From: Ophioceras dolichostomum
Lineage: Eukaryota > Ascomycota > Sordariomycetes > Magnaporthales > Ophioceraceae
Direction of reading: 5' to 3'
Assembly: GCA_003049485.1 (NCBI GenBank)
Contig: PYST01000030.1
Location: 7,164-71,163 of the forward strand
Length of the DNA: 64,000 bases
Shown here: piece after piece, positions 1 through 13,717 of the stretch
How positions within the stretch are numbered: the stretch's first letter is position 1
Layout: each line of letters begins with the position of its first letter
Program-made: the position numbers and the translations under genes
Notes under the pieces: model-generated
The model's database searches: none
Seen by the model: only the letters and a program-made list of their open reading frames with translations
What the model was told of the DNA's origin: nothing

Positions 1-3000
1 CCCCCCCCTTTTTTTTTTCAGGGGAAAGAAAAGCAGGAAAACATGTTCATCGATGCGCATGCGCCCGTTCCTTGTTTGGATCTCTGCCCTTGTGTGAGAG
101 TTCATTCTTGGGTCTTGGTTCGGGAGGATTCAATGTGCAGTAGGCAGCGGGCTGTGATATAAGCTACCAGATTGGCCAAACCTCGTTTTCCTATCCATCT
201 TTCTCCTTTCTCGCTGTGATCTACGAAAGGCCCGAAACCTCGTCAGGCGGAGCGATCTATCATGAGTCGGTCCGGAGGCATGTTTCCTCTTGGCAGGTAT
301 CAAAACCTTGCCTAATGATCATGATGTACGTATTATATGTAGGTACCTAGGTAGCCATGAACTGCGCATCTTCGAATCGCCTTTACTTTCGGTATCTTCC
401 ACCAGTCCGTCGCCTTCCCCCTTCCTCCTTGCATTAGTTAATTCGTATCCCAGGGACAGACACCCTGGGACAGATCGATCCCAGCACTCTGGGTGTGGCT
501 CAAGCCTCCTCCGTCCCCCTTCCCCGGCTCCAACCGGTTCGCTTGCACCGTCGTAGCGGCATGTGCCAAAATGACTCAAGACGGCGATGCGAGGGTCAAG
601 GCATGGGAGCTAACAGCAAGGCACTGGCTTTAGGGGCCAAACAAGTGCGCACTAGGCTTGTAGGCCCCGGTACGTAGGTGCACACCAACCTACATCATGG
701 ACACCTAAATGAAGTCCACAGAAACAGAACATTACAGACGGACCTACTACCGTATATGCAAGGGCGAGTGTGATGGTTCTCATGTAGGTACACTAGGGGA
801 AGTAGCTTGTAGCCATAGTAGTGTGTATCTGGCAAGCTGAGCGCGACGACCGGAGGTGGGTGCTTGAACTACCGCTAAGAAAGGGGGAGGCGGGAACTAT
901 CCCGCAAAGCATTCCCGCCCGAGGATTGATTGCACCTCTAGACTGTAAGATTTTCTCAGGTGAGCTGCGTCGCGCGATTATTCGAAGCATCCCGCTCATT
1001 CCTCACGAAGGTTAGGGAACGAACTGGTTTGTTTGTTGGTTGACCGGATGGCGGGCTGGCCGACCGGCTGATGTGGTCTCCCATGTTCAGCTGGCGCTGT
1101 GCGAATTCAGTCATTCCTCGCCGGAATTTTTTGGTCTTGGAGATGTCTCTGATTGGTGGGGTGTCTCACAACATCTTCGTGTCTCCTGTTTTTCATTTTC
1201 TCCTTTTTCTCGCTGTACTCTTTCATCCCTTTGAGAAACTTTTCTCGAGCCTTGATGGAAGAAGAAAGGGGGTTCGAGATAATGAGGGGCCCGCAGCTTG
1301 TGCGACTGCAACTTCGTGTTTAAGCCCGGTTTGAGACGCGGTCGCAGTGAAGGGTCACAACGATGAGAAGAGAAAAAAATCTCTCAGGTTCTCAGATTCC
1401 TAGATTCTGGATCCTAGTTCGCAATTCCTCCTCGGCGCGTTATCATCGGGCGACGAGGCGATGATCGTCGACTTGGAGGGATGGTATGGAGACGCCTCCC
1501 GGACGTGGTCGAGACTGCCACCGCCGATGTGAGATCGACGCAGGGGGGAGGAGGATGGCGATGGTGAGGAGGGTTCAACAACAAGGAGGAGCCATGGCTC
1601 GTGGGACGAACGCCTGCTATGTTTTTTCCCGGGAAAAACGGACGACGAGATCGCCCTCCCGTCCTCCGCAAAAGCCACCCCTTGTTTTGACGCCTCCTCT
1701 GGGCGTTTGCATGCAATGTGATATTCCGCGATCCCGAGAGTGGTGGAAAGCGGAGAAGAAAAGAAAGCAAAACAAGGGTTTGCAATATGTGTGAGTAGTC
1801 TCGTTTGTAAAGGGGACTTACATCCCAATCCTGCGCCTCTGGCGTCGTCTGGCGTTGGTTGGGGAGGCCGATCAAGACTTTTGGGAAACACAGGACTGAG
1901 ACAAATTGAATCATTTCCCGGACGTACCTTGGGTGCATGCTCGTATTGCATCTTCCCGGGGCGGTAGCGATGGCATTTCAATCATCCAAAGCAGAGGGGA
2001 AAATGCCTTTGAAAGAAGGCGGACAAGTCAGGAGAGTTCCCCCAATTGAGGAGGTCGTTCCGGGTTGCCCATCTCGAGACTCGCTCACTCTCCCCGTGCC
2101 AGAGTCTGTCTGAATGCATCCGACGATGGTATGTCTCTCTCTCTTACTTATCGCCAGGTACCGATCCGCAACGCACATAGCTCCCAAACCGGGTATACTC
2201 CCGGACTCCCGTGAAGGCAGGCGAAGCCGCTCACAGGAGGGTCTCGACGGATCGGGAAGGTAAGATTTTGCCTCCCCCAAGATCAGAGTAGGTCGCAGTT
2301 GGAGGATCACAGTTCGGGATCAGTGGGATGGATCAGCCGGCCGGCAGAAAGAGGGTGGGACTGCTTGAAACCTCTGCCACGGGAGTTTCTAAAAATGAGC
2401 TTAAGTCAACCTCAGGCCTTGGAAGTTCCATCGTTGTTTCTTTTCCTTGGGGTTTTACGAAGTCTGGAAGGATGATGGACCTGGGGAATGGGGCCAAGGG
2501 AGTGAAGGCACGTATGCATACCTCGTAATATGGTTCGCTATGGAATGACAAGTGGAGAGAGACAAACCCAGACGAATTCGGAAAAAAATTAGGGGGCAAA
2601 TATGCCTGCCATGCATTTCTTTGCCTTCGTTCAGAGTTTTTTTGTGTCTGTTGGTGCTTTGCAGAAGGAGTTCTGCCCCAGAGATGATAGTGGCTGTGGA
2701 CTGGACTCACACATCCTGATCAGATCATTAACATTCTCGTCACCGCTCCCATCGCGTGACGAACGCACGCTTGATTGGACAATGGACCCCAAGCCCAAGC
2801 GGCAGGTACGTATCTGCGATGCTGTCGTGTTTGCTGCCTGGCCACCGCAGATCCCAGATCTGCGGATCATTTTTTTTAAGGTGTGGAAGTGGCTTTCGGG
2901 AAGAAGAAGCTTAAAAGGCACCAGGACCCGCCCTCTCCGCCCGATGGAATGGTTGAAGTGGAGGAGGTCGGTCGGAGGACAGGACGGACTTTGACATCTT

Positions 3001-3559
3001 CCCGAGAGGCTTTGTTGGTCGCGTCCATTCCAGTGGCAACCAGCGGCAGTGGATGAGTGAGGGGAGCCACAAAGAAGCAGGCACTGGCAGGCACTGGCAG
3101 GGAGGGAGGGCAAGGCACCATCGACGAAATGCCGGGCTCCGAGAGAGCTCGTTCAGTGCCCTCCTCATGCCTCATGCGTGCAGTGGGCTGGGTGGTTTCA
3201 CTGGTTGGGGTTCTGGATGACCAGCACAGGCCCTGGTACGAGGCGCCCCTCACAGTTGGGTTGGACCCAAGCCCTGAAATCGACAACGCGAAGAACTGGG
3301 GAGACTCAATGTTTAGTGGTGGCAGGCAGTAGGTTCGAGGATGGAATGGAAGGAGATTGAGGGCACGAGTCGCTCTCCTTTCCCTTCCATCCCACGCTTG
3401 TGTTTGTTTGTGCATGCTGTACCCTGTGTCCTGTGCTCTCTTTTCTGTGTCTGGTAACACTGCGGACGGAATATGCAGAGCCGGGGCCATATTTTGGCGC
3501 GTCCATTCGCGATTGACACAAAGCAATTGAACATCTCAAGTTGGGCAAGGCGGAATGCT

Positions 3560-3780
3560 GCCGATAAGCCTAAAAACTAAATATAGAGCTCGCTGAAGAG
3601 TTATCCATATCCTATCTCTTGACCGTAGGTCGGGGTTTTTACTTCTTAGTTTAAACTTTCGAAGTAAAAACTAAGAAGATCGAGGGAGAAAAATATGTGA
3701 ATTAACTAAATAAAATAATATACATCCAATATATTTCTCTACTTTTTTCAGTTATCTTAAAGAAAAAGTAGCAAAACTGC
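3560..3780. repeat. AT-rich island with interleaved inverted repeats
   Basis: This stretch is far richer in A/T than its flanks. TTTTTACTTC (3636-3645) pairs with GAAGTAAAAA (3661-3670). The overlapping CTTCTTAGTTT (3642-3652) pairs with AAACTAAGAAG (3668-3678). The four arms run in the order A, B, A', B', so the two hairpins are mutually exclusive. A further pair, CTACTTTTT (3739-3747) and AAAAAGTAG (3763-3771), lies downstream, and TAAAAACTAA recurs at 3571-3580. It could be a miniature transposon remnant, a mutated repeat, or a structural/termination element. No target-site duplication was identified. Confidence 0.5.
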
Positions 3781-6700
3781 AGTATCTTCATATCATCCAG
3801 GCCATCACCACCCTCATCAGCTCGTGCACCTGCAAGCACCATCACACCCCACCATCACCAGCGAGCTCGGATCCTGCAGTCGAAGGAGAATTCAGTAAGT
3901 CCATCCCGTCATGGTGGATTCCCAATGCTGTGGCATCCGGAAAAGGGATTCTGCTGGTTGCTGCTGCCGGCGGCGCCGCTCCTTCCCCCCCTTTTCGACA
4001 GTGTAACCCATAAGATTCCCTCGTGTGTGAAAGAAGAAGGAAGAGCATGCACGCTTCCAAAAAGGCGGACATTGCGACTGTGATTGGACCCTCGCACATA
4101 TGCGAAGCCCACCGGTTACCTATTCCCGCCTTCCATGAAAAAAAATATTTGCCAGCCGTAAAGTTTACGTGGTTTTGGGCCAAGCGACAAGCGCTGCTGC
4201 AAGCTCGCTGCAACTCCCTTCCACCCGATCCTTACTCATACAGGCAGGAGGACAGACGGACCATCAATTCATTGCAACAGCAAGGCGAGAACGACACACC
4301 TGATACATGCCCACACATGCACACGGACCCTTGGACCCTGCGAGGCTGTCACGATTCACGCACGATTCCACGTACGGCTGAGAGGGAAATCTTGGATTGC
4401 AATTTCTTTTTCTCGCCCGACATCTTGCAGCAAATATTGGGATCTAATGGCTCCTCCCCTCCACTGTTCCTCTTGGAGCCCCCCTGGTCCGCCCCAAATT
4501 CCGGCAAGTTCCAGCCTATCACGACGCGAGATCCCGAACTGGAAATTAGAATCACTCAGTAAGGTTCGAGAACGCCAGGGCGTGAGTGGAACAGGGACGA
4601 GAGAAGAGCTGAACTGGAGCGCGGTCCGTGACACCCCTTCCTCTACCCTGGTATGCTGTGCCCTTGGTCTGAGCTTTTGCAGGTCGAAATTTTCAAGAGG
4701 GAAGAGGGGAGGGGGAGGCAAGTGCGAGATGATGCCCCCGAGGATAAGTTGAGTCCCTCTGTAATTTTTCGTTCCTGTTTTTTTCTCCCCCAAATCCTCG
4801 AGTTCGGATACCTACCTTACCTGGGTTCAAGTGACCAGAGAGATCGGTATATTCGCACCGGCCCCCTTTCTCGGATTCCTCCGACTCCTCCTCGGCAAGG
4901 CGGAGGAGAAAAGAACGCCTGCCGGACGCCACTTTGCCACCATTTGGGTGTCAAGGCACTGGGCTCGTGGGCACGCACAGTGGGCGGGCAAGCAAGTGGG
5001 GATGGTAGGTTTCTGGCGGCGGCGGCGCGGCGGCGGGCGACGGCTCGCAACCCTCTTCCCCCTGGACTCTGGCCGTCTGGGCTCTCAAATAATCCACCCC
5101 AAGAGATCTTGGACGCGCGCCCTCGCCCAGCAGGCGATCCGAAACGGCGTTTCCCAGGCCCAGTCACGGTCCCACACTCGTCCTTTTATCAACAGGCAAT
5201 TTCGATTTATTGGCGAGGGGAGTATATGAAAAAGAGAAGGAGGAAGGGGATGCAAACGTGCGTAATGGAAATGGAAAGTCCCGTGGGCGCGTGTGGGATA
5301 CTGTTACATACGCATACGCACAGTCGACCGAAGCAGGCTGTCAGCTCTGTATAATCCATCAGCAGCTTCTCGGCAGCGCCTGCAGAAACACGACCTTCCC
5401 GCGCTAATGAAGGACGACAGGAGGAGACGGAGGTCATGGCATGTCACCGGGTTGGTTTCCTTCCTCTCAGGAGATTACACCTCACTCGCTTGTGGATCAC
5501 AGTTGTAGGAGTCGCAGAAGAATTCCTTCTCTTGCTGCAAGGCCAAGGCGAAAGGGGCAAAGGTCTACCTACCTAAACTCCGCTGACCAAAAAAGGGGGC
5601 GGGCGGACGAAGGAAGCTCTCGCACAAACACGCTATTCTTTGTCCTACGAAGTACGCGACCAACCGCGTCTGGGTTGGAACATGGGGGCCCTTTCTAGAG
5701 CTCCCCCGATTTCGATTCGATTGCTCGTATGTAAGTTTGCCATGGGCCATGGAGCCTGGTGAGGCGGTTTGGCTGGTCCCGACACACAGACTTTGTGGCG
5801 GAGGACTTTTGACTTTGGGGTCCCTGCTTTTCCCCCTTTTTTCTTTCTTATTTCTCGTCCGTGCCGTTGGGTCGCGATTCAAGAACGGTCTGCCGGTGCT
5901 CGGCATCGAGGATGTGAGTCCCAGAGTAGTCGTGGGCGTTTGGTGGTGGTGTGCTGCTTTCCAGGCATGAGGCATGCGTTCTCTGGCGGGAGCTCAATGC
6001 AAATGAATCTGCATGCCCATAAATTGGACAGGGGTCAAGGGAGGGGGGAATCGTTCAGCTGGCTAACCTTGTTTGACGCCGTGCAGCAGCCGGACGGACC
6101 AGGAGAGCATCCCGACTTTCCCTATTCCCTTTCAAGCTGCAAAAATAACTCGGACACCAGCATACCCGTCCTTCGAGGTTCGGGGCGAGCGGTGCCATCT
6201 GGACTTTTCTCTGGCGGCGGTCATCTGGCGGAGCGGGCGGCGGACAAGTGGTGGTGGGAGGGATGAGTGGGCGGTCTGGGCTTGGGCTTTCTTGTCAGCT
6301 GCTGCATGCACCATCAACAGGGACAACAGACAACACTTGCCTCCGCTGGAGCTCTCTTTGCTGCTCTCAATCTTCGTCCAACCCAGAACCCCAGCAAGCG
6401 TCCTGCTGTGCAACACAGCAATGGTCACATCGGATACCACCACATTATGCAGCCGTCTCTCTCTGCTTCCCGCCCTCCCACGCCACTCTTTTGGGGTTTG
6501 GAACAGTGCCAACAGGCCACGGCATCCAGCCATAGCCAGCCATTGGCTTGGTTGATGATGATGGGTTTTGGGAATGCTTGCCGGAGGGGGGAGGATGAGG
6601 GCAGCATACTCCGTGGGTCGTGTCTCCCCCTTCCCCTCACTTATTACTGTACCGACAACCTACCTACGTACCTAATTGAGCTTGCTCGTCTTGTCCCGTC

Positions 6701-6888
6701 CCGCCTCCGTCCAATAGCCAGACAACATCAGACTGCAAAGCGGGCACTCCGGCAGGCGGCCGTTCAGCTTTGTCTGTCTGCGACCCTTCTGTGACCTGAT
6801 GGCATTATCACATAGAGTATTCCGGCCAGTCCCACCGTCGCACTCGCATGCTGTGTAGAGGTGACACCAAAGCTCCTCCTCCCGAGGA

Positions 6889-6945
6889 TCAACAGCAGCA
6901 GAGCAGGACGTATGCGAGCAGCAACAGCAGCAGCAGTAGCAGCCG
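6889..6945 (+). repeat. CAG/AGC trinucleotide-rich tract
   Basis: Imperfect runs of CAG/AGC (for example the stretch around 6920-6940) interrupted by a few substitutions. It is not inside any supported gene, so no polyglutamine or polyserine tract can be claimed. Confidence 0.6.
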
Positions 6946-8370
6946 AGAGGACCTTTGTCGCCTCGCACAAGGACGGAGGAGGAAGGGCCACCTTTTGTGG
7001 CACAGATTCACAGCCTCGGGCGGCCGTGTCTCACAGAGGGGAATTTCCCTGTGCATTTATCTACTAGATCCCTACCATAACGATCCTGTATGCACGGCGG
7101 TGCGTCGAACAAGCTGGGGGAAGGGAACATGGTGAGGGACGGGGAGAAAAGAGAGGGGGGCGCGTGAAGAACAAGAAAATTCCAGGGGGCCATTACGCTC
7201 TTCACGCATGGAAATCTTTTTTGTTTTTTTGATGTCATCCATCCCCTCCCATTGGAGGAGCGGGAGCGCAAGTCTGTGGTTGGCCCAAGCCTCGTCAAAA
7301 ATTCCCCGATGGAGGAAAGCTTAGGTCTTATTGACGACGCTTGCCTCGCTCTTGTTACTTGGTCTGGACGCATTTCGAACTACTCAAGATACCAGCTTAG
7401 CACCTACGTTAGTCTGGACGGTCTGGCTGATCTACGGAACCTGGAATATGTTGGCGCCAGATTTGGGGGGGAACGGTTGCTTACCCCGTCAAGCCCGTCA
7501 AGCCAGTCTGCCACAGTCGTTAGAGGCTTTTCGGGAACCTGCGCAGGAGGCGTCGACTAAAGCACGACAGGGATGGAGGGAGGTGGAATGGAAGGGGGGA
7601 GCGGGAAAGCCATTTTTGAGGCTTTTTTTTTCCCTCATTGCTTCCCAAACAGCCGACTTGTGCCACCCTTGCATTTTGGTGGTCACCGTGGCCAGGAGCT
7701 CCAAGCCTCGAGCATAAACCGACGTCGGTCGTTGAAATGTCTGATACTCTTGATTGTATTCCGTAATAAATTTCCCATTCTCTTCGCTTCCCGATTTGGG
7801 CTCGGTGCTGCTCGATACTTCATGGTTCATATATCAGCTTTCCTGTATCGGCGGGAGGGCAAGGGAAAAGACGGGAGGTTATTGCATATGGCGGACATCG
7901 TGGGGAAATTGCTGTTGCCCTGTTCGAGGAAAAAGCGGGAATACTTTGCGGAAGTTCCGTCCGTAGGTACGGAAGCTACGATAGCTCTCCCAACATTCAC
8001 TTACATCAACTGAACGGGAAGGATGCACGCAGTCAACATCGAGGGTGGCGTGAGACATAACATTAGAGAATCTGTGTAGCGACCAGCTGCCAGCGGCGAG
8101 CAACCAACTCCTCTCCGCTCCGCGCCGCGTCTCTGGATATGATAATCGGCGAGCACGAAATATACGGCGTAACAGTAGGGTCGGGGACCTCGCTGTTGGT
8201 TATACCGGGATCTTTTTGGGGGCGTCAGGTAAGGGAGGTGTTGACATAATGTTATTATTCTTCCCAGGAAGATTTCCATCTGTTGAAGAAGATGGGGTAC
8301 CATTCCCGCTCATGAGGCCACCCTAATCCGAAAAATGAGGAACTGTGCTCTTCATCATCGGTATCAACGC

Positions 8371-8399
8371 CATCATCGCCATCATCGCCATCATCACAA
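8371..8399 (+). repeat. CATCATCGC nonamer tandem run
   Basis: About three copies of a nine-base CATCATCGC-type unit. Read on the minus strand it gives repeated Asp-Asp-Gly inside a 105-codon frame ending at 8258, but that frame does not show the codon bias of neighbouring genes. Confidence 0.6.
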
Positions 8400-11300
8400 T
8401 CATTTTCTTGCATGATTAAGTGATTCCCAGAAGTGATGAAAAGTATCTCCTCGTGGCCCTTAATAAGCTGATAGTGATAAAGTCCAGCTGCCTGCCTTGC
8501 CTCCAGTTTGGGCTTTTGACAGCAGAAAGGTTGATGACGACCAGAATCTGGTAATAATAGATGCATCAGCACGGTACTTTCTTACCAATATTCCGCACCA
8601 CGAAGAATGAAGAATGCCAAGTGGTGGGATCGGTAGGGTGTGTTCCCGAAAGAAAGGACGAGGGGGGGGTGCTAGGGGCGTACACATATAGAGAGCGGAG
8701 ACACTAGTCCAAATCGAGCAAGCATCTAGCCAAGGGGAAGTATGCCAAGAAATCAATAGAGTCTCCATCCCTCTCCCTGTCCTCTGAAGTTTTCAACAGC
8801 TGGCAGGGATTCCAGGTCAATCTCAGCCGGGCCGCCTGGCTGCATGTGAACCGTCCCAGGACTCAGGAAACCCTCCCTCAATGAGGAAGGAAAGGAAACA
8901 TCGCATCGCATCTCGAGATATCTCAAACTGTGGGCGTCGGTAAACGACCAGCAGACCTCTAGTGGCAAGGTAAGCTTTGGAATATCTGGACCGAGTGCTG
9001 CTTCTCATCCCCTCTTCAAGCCCTCATCAGAGACAGGGTCTTGACGACGGGAAAAAAACCAAAACATCACTACGACAACCTGAATGCCAGGCCAGCTGTG
9101 CTCACACTGTGCGTGTCCGTGATGACCTGAGCAGAGCAGGCACATCTCGCACTCCATGTCTCCTTGTCGGAGGTCAAGTGTGGCGGACGGGTGCCCCCCT
9201 CCCCTACGTATTTCGGGTCTAGCGTGGATACCGTTCTCTCGCACTTGCCGATGATGGTGGATGAGGGTGACTTTCTTCTTGCACCTTCGTCTTACTCGGA
9301 ACTGCAACTTAAAGTGTGCGAACCAGCCTGAGCTTCTTCGTCATCACCTAATGCACCTGCTGTAAGTCACACGAAACACTGGAAAGCTGATGAGTCCTCC
9401 AGGCGGCAAAGCACACACACAGCAGGCACACAGCTCATCAAGGGGGGAAACACGGACGTCGCTGAAAAATCAAACTACTATCATCATGGAACCCTGGTGG
9501 ACAAGCAACAGGGATCCAGAGCTTCCGCTTCCACTTTGGGCGTCACGACTCACGAGAGGGGTGGCAGCCGCCAACACGATGTGCGAATACGGGGAAGCGA
9601 CTTTCCAGGTCAATCCCGTCCCCTCAGCGGCACATGTACCCTTCAGGTCCCATCTTCACAGTGATTCCCCTCACTGGTTTTGTTCACGGCTCCAACACCC
9701 ATCAGAACTATCAGAACCATCTGGTTACGAACGTTGTATTTTCTTCCTTCTTTGATAGCCTGACCAATCTGTTTCTCAACGGACGACCGGCTCGTTCATC
9801 AAGTGCAGATGAGCCGTGAGGTTCCAAGCCCTCCTCTTATGTAAGTTTGCGATCCACCGCCCTGAACTCCGGAATATATCGTTTCGTACCTCCGTGCGGA
9901 ATACTCAGCCAGAAGAACCAAGCTACCTCGCTAACTACCTTATGCATACATACACCTTCATACCTTGGTAACTAGGAGGGTGCTGGTTCTGGTGGGAAGC
10001 TCATCAATATTTCAGTATATACCGTGATACCATGCTCCAGACACAGTAATACAAGACCACCAATGCAAATGCCCCCGGCAGGTTGGGAATCGCATCTGTG
10101 GAGCATATATACGTAGAAAATCCATTGGTAGACAAGGCCCATCCTCCCGTGTCCCGAAAGACAGACAAGCCATAAGAACGCCGCCAGATGTGACGAGGGT
10201 GGCCACCCTACTAATATCGCCCAGACCCTTGCAAAGCCACTCACCCACCGAGCCAGGACAGGGCTTCGGGAGCGCTCGGGAGACGCTGGTGGCGGCCCTC
10301 CCACACCCAGCCAGCTCCAGCTCCAGCTCCTGCTACCAACAAACAACAAGACCCAGCACTACGGAGGGGTTAAACCTGAGTCTACTCCGTACAGTAGGGG
10401 ACTTTTGTGGCTTGCTCCTGCATCCTGCAAGTCTTCTTTTGTGTGTGCGAATCACGCTTCGGTTCTAGCCTTGGTTGGACTTAGGGTTGGGTGCATCAGT
10501 AGTTTTCGTCTGTTCGCGGTTTTGCATTCACCCATCTGGGTGACCTTGCCGGCATTTTACCTTGGCCCTTGGCCATCGTTCATCGGGCAAGAGGGATGAG
10601 ACAAGCGAGCGGGGAGAAAAAACAGAAGGCAACTTAACAGTCAGACAACAGACGAGAAGTCGTTGAACACTAGGAGAAAAAAAAAAGGTTGGGACGGCGG
10701 CGAGTGGGAGGCCGAGCAAGCACTGAAACATTGGAATTATTGGATTCGGACTGCACGCACCGTTGACATCGACATTAGCCTCCGTCCTCGCATCGCCTCA
10801 CCGCACACGCAACCTCTCTAGAGAGGCCCTGCATCACTCATCACTCACCACTCACTCAACAAGCTCGAGTTAGCTCCGGTTGCCATCCCATCTTCTGACG
10901 CATGCGCTCGCCCAGCGCCCCAGGCCAGCACGGAGCGGTTCATCCGTTGTTACGCACTATCCATTTCCCGACGAACGCTGGGCTGCATGGTCTGGTAAAT
11001 ACTGCATCATTTTAACTGCCAGCCTAACCTGACAACTTATTCTATCGACTTTGACGCGTACACTACCTACCACGGAATACACCTCAACCCTAGCAGAGCA
11101 GCAGAGCAGCAGAGAGTACGGAATAACAAGGAGATCAAACAGCGAGCGATCTCACTCTAAAAACCTACAAGCCCAACAAAAGTCACGTTGGAGTTCTACG
11201 GAGGCTCTTTGGGGGAGGCTTCGAGGCTTCTCAGCCACGAGAGGATTATTCTCGAAACTTGGGTTGCTGCTGGTTGCTGGCCCCATCCTGCTAACCCGCC

Positions 11301-13109
11301 CGCCACACTCATCTCAGCTTTGAGTTTGTTTTTTGTTCTGTGAGGGGGACAACCCAAAAGCAAAGAACGACACTTACACCATCGATATGGTTGGTCATGT
11401 CCAGCCAAGTTAAGCTACCAACTGGGTGGCAACCGTAACGCATCCGACGCATCCAACTCTATTCTTCTTCAAAGTTGATTTTCTCGTTGAGGTTATCCGT
11501 TGATGACTTCGCTGTATATGATATTGTACGTCGAGTCGAGCAATGGGAGTGTGTAAAGTTGACGGAGAAACAACGGGGAAACCATTTGCTCCAACAGTAC
11601 AAGAGAGAGCTGTCTCTACCTCGACTGGGCGTCCTTTCCTGCTTCTCAGCTGAGATCTCGCACGCACACACGCCCACTCACACACACACATCAAAATCCG
11701 CACTTCGCACACACTTACTTGCACGGGCACAGCCTTAGAGACGGGGTCTCTCTGGGGGCCTGTCGTGGTCCTGGAAAAAAAGTCATCTTGGCAACTGCAC
11801 TGGTCGGCCTGGCACACCCTGCCTTGCTCGACCTGGAACCTGCCGTCTCTTCGCTTTTCAGCCCATCGGCACTAGGCCGTGCCTGGCTTGAATCAAATCA
11901 AACCCCAAAAGGATCCCGATCGCGCACCGCAAACCGGAAAACAAAAACGACACACACTTACCAGTGAGACCGTCGCCATCTGGGGCTCCTTCCTTCTTCT
12001 TCCACCGCACCCTCCCATCGACTCCTGGGTGCTGTCGCCCGCCCCTCTGCCCTGTCCTACCCTCCACATTACCATTCCTGCCCTCCTACCCTCCTGCTGA
12101 GACCTCTACCACCCTACCTTCCCTTCTACTTCGCTTCTGTACCATTTCCCATACACACGGAATATCCGTTCCCCATAGTTAGCCAATACCCGTGCCCCCC
12201 TTCCCGTATACCCACCCACCTCACCATACGCCCGCTCGCATCGAGTCAGAGGCTGGCAGAGTGGCAGACCGACCAGCCCGACCAGCTAAGGGGGGGAGAG
12301 AAACGCAAAACAAGTCAGGAAACCGGGGAAACTCAAAGGTCAAGGGGTCGCAAAACAGAACGACTACCTACCTTACACGGACCGCTGAACTCGGAACTGG
12401 ACTCAGAACTGGACCGTACTGCTTGTCAGGCAGCCCTAGCTAGAGACGTCCCCGGACTTGGACTAAGGAGGACCACCACAAAGACACGACGGCGCTACAG
12501 ACGGCACCTAAAGCCAAAGAGCCGGCGCGATATTTCCAGACTACCGCTGCCAGGGACGGCCAGGGACCGAACGCCATTATCCTCGAAGCCGCCGCCAAAA
12601 CCGGGGCGGGCTTGGGCCCCAATAGAATTTCGACAGACGCCTCCCCGGCCGCCATCGACGAGATCGACTGCCTCTTTTTAGCTCCCACCCTGCAGAACAA
12701 AACCGCGCCAAAACCTGAGAGGCGCTACCCACGCTACACACGGGGCATCGGTCTTGACCTGGTGGTCCGCACCCTCTCGCACCCTCTTGCGCCCTCTTGC
12801 ACCCTCTTCCACTCCTCTCCCACACTCTTGAAGAGTGCGGCTGCACGACACGACTGCATTGGGTCTTTTAGAGGCGTCCTGGCGTTCTGGCGTCCTTAAT
12901 AGTCGGCTGTTCTGCTTCGATCCGCCTCTCCTGGCCACTTCCCAAGGTTCCTCCCATCTACCCCATCCACAACCACCAACCACCGCCCAGGGACGCCGCG
13001 AACTTTTTTTTCCTTGCTTGCTACGGAGAAAGCACTTCTTTCTGTGTGCCTCCGTCGTAACGGGCTGGGAGCCCCTTCGTTGTTGCTTCCCCCCCCCCCC
13101 CCCCCCCCC

Positions 13110-13138
13110 NNNNNNNNNNNNNNNNNNNNNNNNNNNNN
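13110..13138. other. Assembly gap inside a poly-C run
   Basis: A block of about 29 unknown bases (N) is preceded by about twenty C residues and followed by seven more C. Homopolymer C/G runs commonly stop sequencing reads, so the gap length is probably a placeholder. It lies about 580 bases upstream of the chosen start of the zinc-finger gene, so part of that gene's leader could be hidden here. Confidence 0.95.
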
Positions 13139-13717
13139 CCCCCCCAAGTGGCCACTTTGGCGGAGTTGTTGGTATCATTGGTGATAATCTTGTCATCACC
13201 AACCTTCAAGCCTGACTGCCACCGCGCGGACGCCTCCCTCCAACGCCCCACGCGCCCACGAACAAACGCCGCCCGCCTCCCCCTCCACTTCCTCTTCTTG
13301 TTGCTGCAGCTTTAGGCAGTGGCCTCGTTGTCACTCCGGCTGCCCAAGGACACCAAGAGACGCCGTTCACGGTTGTGGCGGCCCGGTAACTCGACAGCCC
13401 TCTCTCGTCCGGTCCTTCTCGTCCTTGACTTCGTCCTTGACTTCCCGGTCGTGCCTCGCGCCTCGCGCCTCACTCACGACTGCTACTGCTGCTACAGGAA
13501 GCAGGTCGACCGCTACGGTCACCTAGGTGACAGGCCCAGGCTAAAGGCAGGCAGGCAAGCAAGCAAGCAAGAATCCCTCGCGGCCGCCTCGATCACCATC
13601 AAGACGGCGATCCCGAAGGTCACAAGGACGGGCGCGGAAGCGGAAGCCAAGGCGCCGCCCGACTGCTACCCCTCGGTCTGGAACGGTGTCAACGGGTTCC
13701 GGAGGGAGGCGATCGCA

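Larger units (their letters stand above)
1..13109. other. 13 kb stretch without a recognisable gene
   Basis: No open frame here has the GC-rich third positions or family resemblance of the real genes further right. Frames overlap on both strands, are mostly under 240 codons, and translate to low-complexity or arginine/serine/proline-rich text. What can be seen is simple sequence: a C-run plus T-run at the very start, an AT-rich inverted-repeat island near 3.56-3.78 kb, CAG-rich sequence at 6.89 kb, a CATCATCGC run at 8.37 kb, and several TAGGTA/TACCTA palindromes in the first 800 bases. It probably contains the distal promoter and 5' leader of the zinc-finger gene at 13.7 kb; non-coding RNA genes cannot be excluded. 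Confidence 0.6.

Noticed and set aside
8258..8572. 105-codon acidic minus-strand frame with Asp-Asp-Gly repeats
   Set aside because: The acidic part derives from the nonamer microsatellite, and third positions are not GC-biased as in the real genes.
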